From NCBI GenBank assembly GCA_016649715.1, contig JAENXC010000013.1, forward strand, positions 1 to 64,000: DNA of 64,000 nt, read 5' to 3'. A model generated the notes under the pieces. The model was not told the origin of the DNA and searched no databases. It was given only the letters and a program-made list of their open reading frames with translations. How positions within the stretch are numbered: the stretch's first letter is position 1; the number at the start of each line of letters is the position of its first letter. Origin of the DNA: Flavobacteriaceae bacterium (GTDB lineage: Bacteria; Bacteroidota; Bacteroidia; Flavobacteriales; Flavobacteriaceae). The translations under genes and the position numbers were made by a program. Shown in pieces: positions 50,046-59,424 of the stretch.

Positions 50046-50960
50046 ATGAAAGCATTGGTAATATCTGGCGGTGGGAGCAAAGGCGCGTTTGCGGGCGGCG
50101 TGGCACAGTATTTAATTGAGGAGATGCACCATAATTATGATCTTTTCGTAGGTACCTCCACGGGTAGTTTGCTCATTTCGCATTTGGCGCTGGACGAGGT
50201 TGAAAAAATCAAGGAAATCTATACTTCTGTCAATCAAAAAAGCATTTTCAGCAGTTGCCCGTTTGTTATTAAGGAGGATAAATTTGGCGGAAAACAGATT
50301 GCCATTGACCATTTTACAGTGCTAAAGAATTTTTTGAAAGGAAAGAAAACCTTCGGCGAAAGCTTGAGTTTGCGAAAACTCATCGAAAATACCTTGACCG
50401 AAAAGGAATTTGATATTTTAAAAGCTTCGAAAAAGGAAGTGGTGGTAACGGTTTCCAATCTTTCACTGAACCAAGTGGAATACAAATCTGTCAATGATTT
50501 TGAATACCAAGACTTCTTAGATTGGATTTGGATTTCTTCAAATTACACCCCTTTTATGAGTCTTGTGAAGAAGGACGGCTGTGAATATGCCGATGGTGGA
50601 TTTGGGAGCATGGTTCCCATTGAAGAGGCCATAAACCGTGGCGCAACAACGGTAGATGTGGTTATTCTTGAAACTGAAGTTACGTATTACAACAGGCTTC
50701 CTTCAAAAAACGTGTTTTCCCTACTTACCAATATGCACAGCTATATGGCAGACCGTATTGAAAAACAGAACATTCGCATCGGGAAATTTGTGGCAACCAA
50801 CAAAGATGTGATTATCAATCTTTACTATACGCCAACAGTTTTGACCACCAATTCGTTGATATTTGACAAAGAAATGATGAGCAAATGGTGGGTGCGGGGC
50901 TATGAATACGCACACCAAAAAAATGAAGAATTGAACGAGATACGGGTCAAGGACGACTAA
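50046..50960 (+). CDS. Patatin-like phospholipase family protein
   Basis: A 304-residue acyl hydrolase of the patatin/RssA type. It has the oxyanion loop GGGSKGAFAGGV (about residues 8-19), the nucleophile elbow GTSTGSLL (Ser about 39), and the catalytic Asp motif YADGGFGSMVP (about residue 181), so the Ser-Asp dyad is intact. No signal peptide, so cytosolic. The substrate is unknown (phospholipids in relatives). It is followed by a 357-base gene-free region with inverted heptamer repeats and a terminator. Confidence 0.92.
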   Translation: MKALVISGGGSKGAFAGGVAQYLIEEMHHNYDLFVGTSTGSLLISHLALDEVEKIKEIYTSVNQKSIFSSCPFVIKEDKFGGKQIAIDHFTVLKNFLKGKKTFGESLSLRKLIENTLTEKEFDILKASKKEVVVTVSNLSLNQVEYKSVNDFEYQDFLDWIWISSNYTPFMSLVKKDGCEYADGGFGSMVPIEEAINRGATTVDVVILETEVTYYNRLPSKNVFSLLTNMHSYMADRIEKQNIRIGKFVATNKDVIINLYYTPTVLTTNSLIFDKEMMSKWWVRGYEYAHQKNEELNEIRVKDD

Positions 50961-50993
50961 TTTTTTTTATTGCTGAAGAAGTAATTAAAAACT

Positions 50994-51113
50994 GACATAG
51001 GACAATAAGACATAGGACGTAAGACAAAAAAAATCCGTCTCTATAAACACTCGGATAAATATTTAAAAAGGAATGAAAAGAGTCCTATGTCTTACGTCTT
51101 TTAGTCTTATGTC
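50994..51113. repeat. Inverted heptamer arrays (GACATAG / CTATGTC)
   Basis: On the left GACATAG, GACAATAA, GACATAG, GACGTAA (50994-51022); on the right GTCCTAT, GTCTTAC, GTCTTTTA, GTCTTAT (51082-51110). AAGACATAGGAC (51007-51018) and GTCCTATGTCTT (51082-51093) form a perfect 12-base stem. The region 50961-51318 has no gene. Confidence 0.85.
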
Positions 51114-51140
51114 TTTTTCCCTCAACTTTTAAGTCTTCCG

Positions 51141-51167
51141 AAAAAAGGGGGAAATCCCCCTTTTTTT
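51141..51167. terminator. Strong bidirectional hairpin terminator
   Basis: AAAAAAGGGGG-AAAT-CCCCCTTTTTTT: five G-C pairs extended by A-T pairs, with T-runs in both directions. It follows the patatin gene. Confidence 0.85.
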
Positions 51168-51318
51168 AAGTGTTTTCCCTGTATTTTTATATGAAGAATT
51201 TTATAAGTTATTAATTATCAGGCAATATGACGTATATTCACGATTAGTTTTTAAGAGCACATTTTTATATATGTGTTTTTTAATTATATTTATACTACAA
51301 CTATAAAAATATTCTATT

Positions 51319-51990
51319 ATGACTTCAAAGATGACCAACCGATTCTTGTTATTGCTTTTTGCCAATTCGTTATTTTTTGGTTGTCAAGAGCCAACTACAA
51401 ACGGAGAGCCACCCTATGAGGGACCACCGAAGGAAAACATTATTTCAGTGGAACGCGCCCAGGAAATGTATGATTCCTATTCGCAAAGACGCGTTTCCAT
51501 TATCCAAAAATATGAGGACAGCATTGTTCAGGATTCTTCAAAATTTACGCCCACTCGCTACGCCGAGTATGATTTAAACACCATAAAACAATACATAGCC
51601 TACATAGAGCACGAAGCCAAAGCAGCCAATGTGGAAATCAAAACCTTGCGTTTTTATCTTTCCAATTATCCGAACAGCAGTACTTTCCCAAATGGCGATG
51701 CCGTTAAATATCCAAGAAGGAACAGTTTTTTCGTGTTGCCAACAATGGCTTATGAAGGGAATAACGTAGGGTTTTCAGTGGAGGAGATCGATGGTAAATA
51801 CACCGCAGTACCAATTAACAAGCGTCCCGCAGCACAGGAAGGCAACCAAGATAACGGCCAAATGAATGAGGCTGGGTTTTTTGTTTCAAGCAATGCAACG
51901 GTGCAAGGAGGTGGAACTAACAGTTTGATTATGAATGACTCTCAATTAAGTCCTCCGCCTCCCGTTAATGATTTCGGAAACAATAATTAG
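51319..51990 (+). CDS. Hypothetical lipoprotein upstream of a two-component system
   Basis: A 223-residue protein. The lipoprotein signal is clear (charged start, FLLLLFANSLFFGC, acylated Cys at about residue 22). The mature part contains a helical YDLNTIKQYIAYIEHEAKAA segment, a strand-rich middle, and a Pro-, Asn- and Ser-rich end (SPPPPVNDFGNNN). No family was recognised. Its stop is 14 bases from the frame of the next membrane-protein gene, and the histidine kinase pair follows, so it may be a periplasmic sensor or accessory component. Confidence 0.85.
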   Translation: MTSKMTNRFLLLLFANSLFFGCQEPTTNGEPPYEGPPKENIISVERAQEMYDSYSQRRVSIIQKYEDSIVQDSSKFTPTRYAEYDLNTIKQYIAYIEHEAKAANVEIKTLRFYLSNYPNSSTFPNGDAVKYPRRNSFFVLPTMAYEGNNVGFSVEEIDGKYTAVPINKRPAAQEGNQDNGQMNEAGFFVSSNATVQGGGTNSLIMNDSQLSPPPPVNDFGNNN

Positions 51991-52004
51991 AGAATATTTA
52001 ATTA

Positions 52005-52655
52005 TTGGGACCAGTTTTAGAGATACTTCAAAATACACATATGGCATTGTATGCCATCGTATTTGTCATATCATTAATTAAATTTCCACTCTATAAAAAC
52101 ACTTATTTAAAGTTTTTGCCACTAATATTGTTGTTAACCTTGGTGACAGAATCTTTGGGGATGTACATTAACAAAGTTTATGGACCTCCGAATATTGTTA
52201 TTTTTAATATATATTATTTCTTTTATTTTTCTTTGTTCTTTTATCTTTTTATGAAGATTATTGAAGAAGTAAAATTTAAAAATTATATTAAAATTGGCCT
52301 CGGGATTTTTTGGTTGTTTTATTTGAATGATTTAATATTTACTGATATTTTTACTGAATCTTTCACAACATCCTACATTGCAGGTGCAGGAATACTAATT
52401 TTCAGTATTACCCTATACTATATAAGCATATTGCAATCCTCCTTGGTCCTGGTGATAAAAAACGACTTATTGTTTTGGGTGAGCGTTGGCTTATTTTTGT
52501 TTTATATTGGGTATCTTCCCATAAAGATTATTAGAAGTTGGTTTTTAAAACTGAACGATTTTTTTAATATTTTGTTGATAATCCAGTTTTCGCTCATTAT
52601 TGTTATGTATTTGTGCTTTTTGATAGGGTTTTTATGGATGAAAAAGAAGTCATAA
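52005..52655 (+). CDS. Multi-spanning membrane protein adjacent to a histidine kinase
   Basis: A 216-residue protein with six to seven hydrophobic segments (e.g. ALYAIVFVISLI, IYYFFYFSLFFYLFM, IQFSLIIVMYLCFLIGFLW). It ends in KKKS and shows no enzymatic motif. Its 3' end overlaps the following histidine kinase frame. The start is TTG at 52005 or ATG at 52041 (MALYAIV). Because the kinase has only a single membrane segment and no sensor domain, this protein is the likely sensor or partner. Confidence 0.82.
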   Translation: MGPVLEILQNTHMALYAIVFVISLIKFPLYKNTYLKFLPLILLLTLVTESLGMYINKVYGPPNIVIFNIYYFFYFSLFFYLFMKIIEEVKFKNYIKIGLGIFWLFYLNDLIFTDIFTESFTTSYIAGAGILIFSITLYYISILQSSLVLVIKNDLLFWVSVGLFLFYIGYLPIKIIRSWFLKLNDFFNILLIIQFSLIIVMYLCFLIGFLWMKKKS

Positions 52656-53389
52656 TAATAACGGCAATAGCTATTCCATTATCATTGGTTATTATTGTTA
52701 TCGTGCTGTTCAGTGTTTTTGCCAGAAGAAAAAACAGATTGCTTCAGGAACAGAAAGATACGAAAGAAGCATATGAACGTGAACTTGCAGAATCACAAAT
52801 AGAGATACGGGAAGAAACCCTGCGCAACATCAGTTGGGAGCTGCACGACAACATTGGCCAATTGATGACCCTTGCAAAAATACAGGCCCAAATGGCGTTG
52901 GAAAAACCTGAAATGATTGTTGAGGTTTCACAAACCATTGGCACGGGCATTGACGAACTTCGCGCACTCTCCAAATTGATAAACCCCGAAGCCCTTAAAA
53001 GCTTAAGTTTGAAGGAAGCAATAACTTTGGAAATAGAACGTTTCAATAGGTTGAAATTTATAAAAGCACAATTAACTATAAATGGAAACGTACTGCCCAT
53101 TGAAACAAACACCCAAATTATCCTCTTTAGGATATTGCAGGAATTTTTTTCAAACACCATAAAACATTCCAAAGCATCTTCGCTAAATGTGGTTCTTAAT
53201 TATTCCGAAAATGAATTGGAGATTGCAGCAGAAGACGACGGTGTGGGGTTTGATAAAAACGATAATTTTATGGGCATTGGGCTTAAAAACATGACAACAC
53301 GGGCCAAGCTTATCCATTCAATCTTGAAAATAGACTCTGTTAAAAATGAAGGCACGGCACTTCATTTGAAATATAAATTTCCGCAGTAA
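52634..53389 (+). CDS. Sensor histidine kinase, NarL-partner (HisKA_3) type
   Basis: The kinase of a two-component pair. It has one N-terminal membrane segment (IIITAIAIPLSLVIIVIVLF), a phosphoacceptor helix with LRNISWELHDNIGQLMTLA (His near residue 68), and a GHKL ATPase with the N box (FFSNTIKHSKA) and G box (DDGVGFD, GIGLKNM). ATG at 52634 (MDEKEVI) is preferred over the ATG at 52613. No periplasmic or PAS domain is present, so the signal must come through the membrane protein upstream. The regulator is 38 bases downstream. Confidence 0.93.
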   Translation: MDEKEVIIITAIAIPLSLVIIVIVLFSVFARRKNRLLQEQKDTKEAYERELAESQIEIREETLRNISWELHDNIGQLMTLAKIQAQMALEKPEMIVEVSQTIGTGIDELRALSKLINPEALKSLSLKEAITLEIERFNRLKFIKAQLTINGNVLPIETNTQIILFRILQEFFSNTIKHSKASSLNVVLNYSENELEIAAEDDGVGFDKNDNFMGIGLKNMTTRAKLIHSILKIDSVKNEGTALHLKYKFPQ

Positions 53390-53426
53390 ATTTTGGGAAA
53401 TAAATAATTTTTAAAAGAATTACACA

Positions 53427-54059
53427 ATGAATTATTCGGTAGTAGTTGTTGACGATCATTTTTTGCTTTCTCAGGCAATCGGTGGGTTGGTCCAGGAATT
53501 CAAAAACTTTGAAGTGCTCTATCTGTGCAAAAATGGCCGAGAGCTATTGGATAAATTTAAAGACCCCAAAAATATTCCAGATTTGGTATTGATGGATATA
53601 AAAATGCCCATTCTTAACGGAATAGAAACCACCGAGCTTCTAAAACAGAATTATCCAAAAGTAAAAGTGCTAGCCCTTTCCATAGAAGAAGACGAATACA
53701 CTATTCTGAAAATGCTCCGCGCGGGGGCCAAGGGCTATTTGATGAAAGACACAAAAAAAGATATACTGGAAGAAGCGTTACTGCAAGTAATGGAAAAAGG
53801 TCAGTACTATACAAACACGGTATCACAAATACTGATGGAGTCTTTGGAAAAGGACATTGTAACCGAAATAAAAGACAAGGAGCTGGATTTTATCAAATTG
53901 GCCTGTACAGATATGAGCTATAAAGAAATTTCAGACGTAATGTTCTGCAGTTATAAAACCGTGGAAGGTTATAGGGATTCCTTGTATAAAAAATTAAAAA
54001 TAAAAAACAGGATAGGGCTTGTGCTTTTTGCCATTCACCACAATTTGTTTACACCTTAA
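53427..54059 (+). CDS. Response regulator, LuxR/NarL family
   Basis: The 210-residue output partner of the histidine kinase. It has a receiver domain (VVVDDHFLLSQAI, phosphorylation Asp in DLVLMDIKMP at about residue 55, switch ALSIEEDE, Lys in GYLMKDT) and a C-terminal helix-turn-helix (CTDMSYKEISDVMFCSYKTV; about 155-175). The HTH is of the NarL type with the usual KTVE motif. The target genes are not evident; autoregulation of the 51.3 kb lipoprotein operon would be usual. Confidence 0.95.
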   Translation: MNYSVVVVDDHFLLSQAIGGLVQEFKNFEVLYLCKNGRELLDKFKDPKNIPDLVLMDIKMPILNGIETTELLKQNYPKVKVLALSIEEDEYTILKMLRAGAKGYLMKDTKKDILEEALLQVMEKGQYYTNTVSQILMESLEKDIVTEIKDKELDFIKLACTDMSYKEISDVMFCSYKTVEGYRDSLYKKLKIKNRIGLVLFAIHHNLFTP

Positions 54060-54079
54060 AAAGCGATATTCAAATTAAC

Positions 54080-54604
54080 TTAGAAAAGTTCGCTCACTTC
54101 TTTTTTCACATAAGTCATTGCTTTTTGCGAAGGCGAAACTTCTTCCATAAAATGCTGTAACAGCCATTCCCGCATCTTGTCAACATTTCCGTCTTTTTTG
54201 TGCATTGCTCCTTGACGGATAACGTGGATCGTGGCATTCTTTGCGGCATTTACAAGATTCCAACATTCCGGAGAGACATAAATCTGTTGTGTGAGATTGT
54301 GTTCGTATTCCTGTTCAATGTTTTTAACCAGCAAATTTTCATAATCCTCTTTTGAATCTGAAAAAGGTTTTACACGGACTAGCAATTTGTTTGGGTCTAT
54401 GCGCTCCAAGAACAGCGAGATGCGTTCATAAGCCTGCAACCGTAGCGGCAAAACATGTTTCTGCGCCTCCTTCTGCACTAAATACCTTCTGCGGCCTTCT
54501 TCGTTGGTGGTATGGCCTTTAAAGAAAAAATAGGCGACAATACCCACAACAATGGCGGGCAAAAGATAGGCTACATAACTGATAACTTGAGAAACTTCAT
54601 CCAT
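54080..54604 (-). CDS. DUF7935-like membrane-anchored hypothetical protein
   Basis: A 174-residue protein with one N-terminal membrane segment (VAYLLPAIVVGIVAYFFF, residues about 11-28) and a helical cytosolic part (LRLQAYERISLFLERIDPNK, MREWLLQHFMEEVSP). The pattern is that of a family widespread in Bacteroidota, probably DUF7935 (recalled, not checked). It is convergent with the response regulator and divergent from the secreted protein gene. No function is known. Confidence 0.8.
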   Translation of the reverse strand: MDEVSQVISYVAYLLPAIVVGIVAYFFFKGHTTNEEGRRRYLVQKEAQKHVLPLRLQAYERISLFLERIDPNKLLVRVKPFSDSKEDYENLLVKNIEQEYEHNLTQQIYVSPECWNLVNAAKNATIHVIRQGAMHKKDGNVDKMREWLLQHFMEEVSPSQKAMTYVKKEVSELF

Positions 54605-54788
54605 AGGATTTTTCGAAATTTTAATTGAATCCCAAAATTAGCTTGTTTTTAGCAGTTCCACAAATAAACAACAATCAACCAAATGAGTATTTCCTCGAAT
54701 GAACCCCACAATTCCGAAAATGGACAATAGTAGGTTTAATATTGAGAGGTACATTTAAGGGATAATCTTCATTTTAAATCTTTAAATT

Positions 54789-56549
54789 ATGAAAACAAAA
54801 TTACAAATGCTCATGTTCTTTAGTTTAATAACTATAAGCGCATTCTCACAGTTTCAATATAGCACTTCTGTGGCAAATGAACACTTTCACGACCTTAATA
54901 TCACACCACTTACGCAATCCACGGATTATATTGTATCTGGGAACTTTTTTGATGTAACCATGCAGACTGAGGAACCTTTCCTAAAAAGGGTGGACCAAAA
55001 CGGAACCGTTATTTGGATACGGAAATACAACAATCCGTCCTTTGCCCATGCCCGTGCGTTTGATATTATAGCTTTTGGAGATTTTATTGTAATGACCGGA
55101 TCCATTGATGTTGCCGGAACCAAACGGGTTTTTATTGCCAAGTTTTTGGCAGCGAATGGAGCTTTTTTCGGGGCTGAATTCTACAGTATTGTTTCCCCCA
55201 ACTTTAACTCGCGCGGGTTAAAAATAAAATTTACCGAAAGTGATGCCAATGGTGATGGAATTCCAGACTCGGGTTTTGTGGTTGCCGGATTTTTCAGCGA
55301 TTGTTACAACGTAAACATCAATTGTCCTAATAATAATATTGGATTCGTATTACGGACCGATTTCAATCTGACAATGATGTGGAACACTGAAATTGACACC
55401 AATAATATATTCAATACTTTGGAAGTTGATTTTGCGAATGATGTTACCGAGACCAATGATGGTTTTTTCATCACTGGTAGTGTTACCGGCAATATACCGG
55501 GAACATCAATCCCACAGCAGGGAACACTTGCCCATAAATTGGATTTTATGGGAAATTTGGTGTGGGACAATAGCTATATTTTCAGCAATACTTCGGAGGT
55601 GAGTGTTGATGCCTATTTTGACCAGTCCACTAATGAAATTTTTATGCTGGCTAATTATTCAAACGTGCATTACTTCGGGGTTACTGTATTGGATAATACC
55701 ACTGGAACGATAAACCTCGCAAAATCTTGGTATGCCTCTGATGCTAGTCCTGCAGGAAGCTTGGATAAGTATGGTTTTAGGATTATGGAGTCCTTTGGAA
55801 ACCCCGCCAACTTGATCATTACGGGCTATGATAGGGATGAAAATTATGTGGCCGCAGACGGTAGTTCACAGTTCGGGCAGTCCAATGTTTTTGTTTACGA
55901 ATTTTTAAAGGCCACTGGGTCTCAAGTGGGGATAAGCTATCAATATTTAACCCCCCATGTGGAACCTACAACTGACGAATTCAACTTTTGGAACACCCAA
56001 ATGCCGTTGGTTTATTATCCTGACATTAGTTTTGACTATCCGAATCCGGCTGGAAGTTCCTATTACTATCACGTAGGGTATCGCACCGCGCTGTCTGCTA
56101 CCTATACAGAGGCAGAACTCTATAAAACCACTACCGTTAACTTGCGGAACCAATGCGAAAACCTAATTCTTCAATTGATGCCAAATCCATTGACAGTTAC
56201 GCCTATCCCAGTCTTTTCCGGACCCACACCTACAATCCAAAACTCCTTTCCTTTGAATCAGATAAATGTTCCTTTTACCATAACTTCTTGTGACCCCTCA
56301 CTGTCCACCGACGAGGAAATAGAAGGCAAAATGGGGATGTATCCGAATCCCGCAGACGATATTGTTTATTTTACGGCCACGAACCTAAAAAATTACACAG
56401 TAACTGATGCGTTGGGCAGAACCATTTCGCAAGGAGTATTTACAAATGAGGCCTCTATAAATGTTAATAGTTTGAATCAAGGTGTCTATTTGGTAAATGT
56501 GATTGATGGTTCAGGGAAAATGCAAACTTTTAAACTATTGAAAAAGTAA
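54789..56549 (+). CDS. Large secreted protein with type IX sorting domain
   Basis: A 586-residue protein with a signal peptide (MKTKLQMLMFFSLITISAFS before Q), a long domain built of repeated beta strands of the kind found in flavobacterial propeller-like proteins (IVMTGSIDVAGTKR, FVVAGFFSDC, FFITGSVTGN, LIITGYDRD), and a C-terminal Por sorting domain (MGMYPNPADDIVYF). It is probably surface-exposed. It is followed after 55 bases by a propeller-containing histidine kinase gene, so both could respond to the same ligand; this is inference. Confidence 0.88.
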   Translation: MKTKLQMLMFFSLITISAFSQFQYSTSVANEHFHDLNITPLTQSTDYIVSGNFFDVTMQTEEPFLKRVDQNGTVIWIRKYNNPSFAHARAFDIIAFGDFIVMTGSIDVAGTKRVFIAKFLAANGAFFGAEFYSIVSPNFNSRGLKIKFTESDANGDGIPDSGFVVAGFFSDCYNVNINCPNNNIGFVLRTDFNLTMMWNTEIDTNNIFNTLEVDFANDVTETNDGFFITGSVTGNIPGTSIPQQGTLAHKLDFMGNLVWDNSYIFSNTSEVSVDAYFDQSTNEIFMLANYSNVHYFGVTVLDNTTGTINLAKSWYASDASPAGSLDKYGFRIMESFGNPANLIITGYDRDENYVAADGSSQFGQSNVFVYEFLKATGSQVGISYQYLTPHVEPTTDEFNFWNTQMPLVYYPDISFDYPNPAGSSYYYHVGYRTALSATYTEAELYKTTTVNLRNQCENLILQLMPNPLTVTPIPVFSGPTPTIQNSFPLNQINVPFTITSCDPSLSTDEEIEGKMGMYPNPADDIVYFTATNLKNYTVTDALGRTISQGVFTNEASINVNSLNQGVYLVNVIDGSGKMQTFKLLKK

Positions 56550-56604
56550 AGTTAGGTCTAACTGTTTTTTGATTAAATTTAAAGTCAGTCAGTTAGCTTT
56601 AATT

Positions 56605-59424
56605 ATGAAGTTAAAAAAATTCCATATCACTACATTTATTATTTTGATATGGAATTTTTCATTTTCTCAACAATTTATAAACTATACCAGTAATGATGGC
56701 CTGCCAAGCAATCATGTATATAGGATTACTCAAGATCATAAAGGCTTTATTTGGGTGATAACCGATACGGGAATTGCAAAATTTGATGGGACAAAGTTCA
56801 AAACTTTTACAACCCGTGATGGAATGCCCACCAATGATATATGGGACATTGCCATAACACCAGACGATAGGGTTTGGTTTTTTTCTAAATCTCCAATGCT
56901 GGGTTATATTGAGAATGACAAGGTTTATGCTTTTCCAACAGAGAATGACAATGATATTTTATACCCAACGTCCATTTCTCAATATGGCAATTCTGTTGTT
57001 TTTGGGTACAATGAAAACTGGTATTATTTAGAAGATTCGTGTTGGCAACTTTTTAAGGAAACCGCGGGATCTTCCACCAAATTAGAACCGGTAGGGAAAC
57101 AAATGACTCGACTGACATCCAACCAATTAAAAAATGTTTTTCACAAAAATAAAGAGACGATGGCTTTATATTCGGGTAGAAATGAAGAAATTCTAATCAT
57201 CAGAAATCTGGACAGTCTAAGCTTTTGGCTTTATAAAGGAGGCTATGGAATCCTGAATTTGAACACTAAAAATATGTTTCGTAGTGAATTTCATAAAAAA
57301 TATGGGCTTGAATTTAGCGGCATTGAACGGTTCCATTTCGTAAACAATCAAATTCAAATTACGGGCAATAATTATGTGGCAAGGCTTGGAAAAGATTTTC
57401 AAATAGAATCTCCCGTCCTGTTTCCAAAGGAATTACAGTCTCATTTCTCGATGATTGATAAATCTGGAAATATTTGGTTGGCTACCTTCAATAATGGAAT
57501 ATATATGCTCCCGCAAGTTAGAAGAACCATTGCCTACAGTTTGCCAAACGAAAAGGTAACCGACTTGGTTCAGATTGATGATAAATTAATGGTCAGTGTT
57601 TTTGATAAAGGGTTTTATCAATTCGACAAAAATAGCACTGCCTTTATGCCCGTTATGGAACAAAAAGGATATGCGAATAGAGCTGTGAAAATAGATTCTT
57701 TGCATAAAAGCTATTTTATTTCTGAATCCAGAATTGTTCAGTTCCAGAAAAATTCAACTCCCATTACCCTTGTCAATAGCAAAGAAAATAGAAACGATGT
57801 GGCTCGCGATTTAGTTTATTATAAAGGGTATTTATACGGCAATGTAGCCACCGTACTTAATAAGTTGCACCCAGAAACCTTACGAATAATAAACCAGTAC
57901 CATTTGGTAGGGATTACCAAAATAATCTCTTTTAATGATTGTATTATTATTGCAACCACTCGAGGACTAAAGATGTTTAAAAACGACAGCATTCAACCCA
58001 TACCGTCGCTGGATCTAAGATTGCAAAAACCCGTTTCCAACCTTAAAAAAGTCAATGATTCCACTCTTTTGGTAATGACCAATGGATATGGCACTTTTAT
58101 TACAAATCTGAAGGAAAGCAGCTTGTTACCTGGATCAGAATATTCCAGCGCACAAGATGCCTATATAGAAAATGATACCATTTGGATAGCCTCCGAAAAT
58201 GGGGTGATGCGTTACCAGAAAAATGGCAATAACTATTTAATAATGAAAAGGTATGGCCCAAGTGATGGCTTACCATCAAAAATGAGCAATACTGTGGCTA
58301 TTTTTAATAATCAAATTATTGTGGGAACAGATAATGGCATTGCGGTTTTTTCAAAAACCCTTCAAAAAAAACCTCAACTTTTGGATATTTTTATTGAGAA
58401 GGCGAATTACAACCATCAACCTATGACAGCGAATACCAATTCGTTTGAATATACAGCCGAAAACAATATTAATTTTGAAGTTTTCAGCCTTGATTTTTCG
58501 GTAGGGAGTACCGAGTTTACGTATGATTATAAACTAACTCCCTTACAACACGATTGGAATAGCACAAGTTCGGCCAGCCTGAATTTTACCAATCTGTCTC
58601 CCGACGATTATACATTATTTGTGAAAACTGGGAAATTTCAAAAGGAAATTGCGTTTTCCATCATGCCTTTATGGTGGCAAAGAACTTGGACTCAGTTGGT
58701 TTTCGTGGCAGGTGGCCTCATTATGTTATGGCTAGTTTTGTTTCAATTTAAAAAAAAGGAATTGACTCGGAAAACCGCCAAACTCTCAGCCCAAAAAAAG
58801 CTAGCAGAATATGAGCTATATGCCCTTCGGTCGCAAATGAACCCACATTTTGTTTTTAATTCCTTGGCCGCTATCCAATTTTATATCAACGAAAACGATT
58901 TTGAAACTTCGGAAAAATATCTCATTAAATTCTCGAAGTTGATCCGACAATTTTTTGAACTTTCGAAGCAAGAGGAAATTACTGTGAATGATGAAATTGC
59001 TTTGTTGAAAAACTATTTGGATATTGAAAAATTACGGTTTAAAGAAAAATTGACCTATTCGATACTTTTGGATAATCAAATAAATGCCGAAACCACCACC
59101 ATTCCATGTATGCTGTTGCAACCCATTGTGGAAAATGCAGTGAATCACGGTATTTTCAACAAAAAAACCGATGGGAAAATAGCGATAGATTTTAAAATTA
59201 TGGATGAGGGGATTATTATAGAAATCACGGATGATGGAGTGGGTTTTGCGAATTCAAAAAAGAATAGCACGAGGGCCATTAATTCCTCGAATGTGTTAGC
59301 AGAACGGATAAAAATCATCAATGAATCTGACCGATGGAATATTATTTACACCACCGCCGAGGCATTTCCAAAAAGAGCCAATAAAGGAAATATTTCAAAA
59401 TTTATTATAAAGAGAAAAAAATGA
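56605..59424 (+). CDS. Propeller sensor histidine kinase, LytS/YehU type
   Basis: A membrane sensor kinase of about 939 residues. A signal peptide (MKLKKFHITTFIILIWNFSF) is followed by a two-component-regulator propeller (YTSNDGLPSNHVYRI, FTTRDGMPTNDIWDI, KRYGPSDGLPSKMSN), a Y_Y_Y-like domain (about 620-690), one membrane segment (TQLVFVAGGLIMLWLVLF), and a His_kinase domain with phosphoacceptor His in QMNPHFVFNSL and ATP site PIVENAVNHGI, DDGVGF. ATG 56605 replaces the TTG at 56569. The LytTR regulator overlaps its stop by four bases. Confidence 0.95.
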   Translation: MKLKKFHITTFIILIWNFSFSQQFINYTSNDGLPSNHVYRITQDHKGFIWVITDTGIAKFDGTKFKTFTTRDGMPTNDIWDIAITPDDRVWFFSKSPMLGYIENDKVYAFPTENDNDILYPTSISQYGNSVVFGYNENWYYLEDSCWQLFKETAGSSTKLEPVGKQMTRLTSNQLKNVFHKNKETMALYSGRNEEILIIRNLDSLSFWLYKGGYGILNLNTKNMFRSEFHKKYGLEFSGIERFHFVNNQIQITGNNYVARLGKDFQIESPVLFPKELQSHFSMIDKSGNIWLATFNNGIYMLPQVRRTIAYSLPNEKVTDLVQIDDKLMVSVFDKGFYQFDKNSTAFMPVMEQKGYANRAVKIDSLHKSYFISESRIVQFQKNSTPITLVNSKENRNDVARDLVYYKGYLYGNVATVLNKLHPETLRIINQYHLVGITKIISFNDCIIIATTRGLKMFKNDSIQPIPSLDLRLQKPVSNLKKVNDSTLLVMTNGYGTFITNLKESSLLPGSEYSSAQDAYIENDTIWIASENGVMRYQKNGNNYLIMKRYGPSDGLPSKMSNTVAIFNNQIIVGTDNGIAVFSKTLQKKPQLLDIFIEKANYNHQPMTANTNSFEYTAENNINFEVFSLDFSVGSTEFTYDYKLTPLQHDWNSTSSASLNFTNLSPDDYTLFVKTGKFQKEIAFSIMPLWWQRTWTQLVFVAGGLIMLWLVLFQFKKKELTRKTAKLSAQKKLAEYELYALRSQMNPHFVFNSLAAIQFYINENDFETSEKYLIKFSKLIRQFFELSKQEEITVNDEIALLKNYLDIEKLRFKEKLTYSILLDNQINAETTTIPCMLLQPIVENAVNHGIFNKKTDGKIAIDFKIMDEGIIIEITDDGVGFANSKKNSTRAINSSNVLAERIKIINESDRWNIIYTTAEAFPKRANKGNISKFIIKRKK

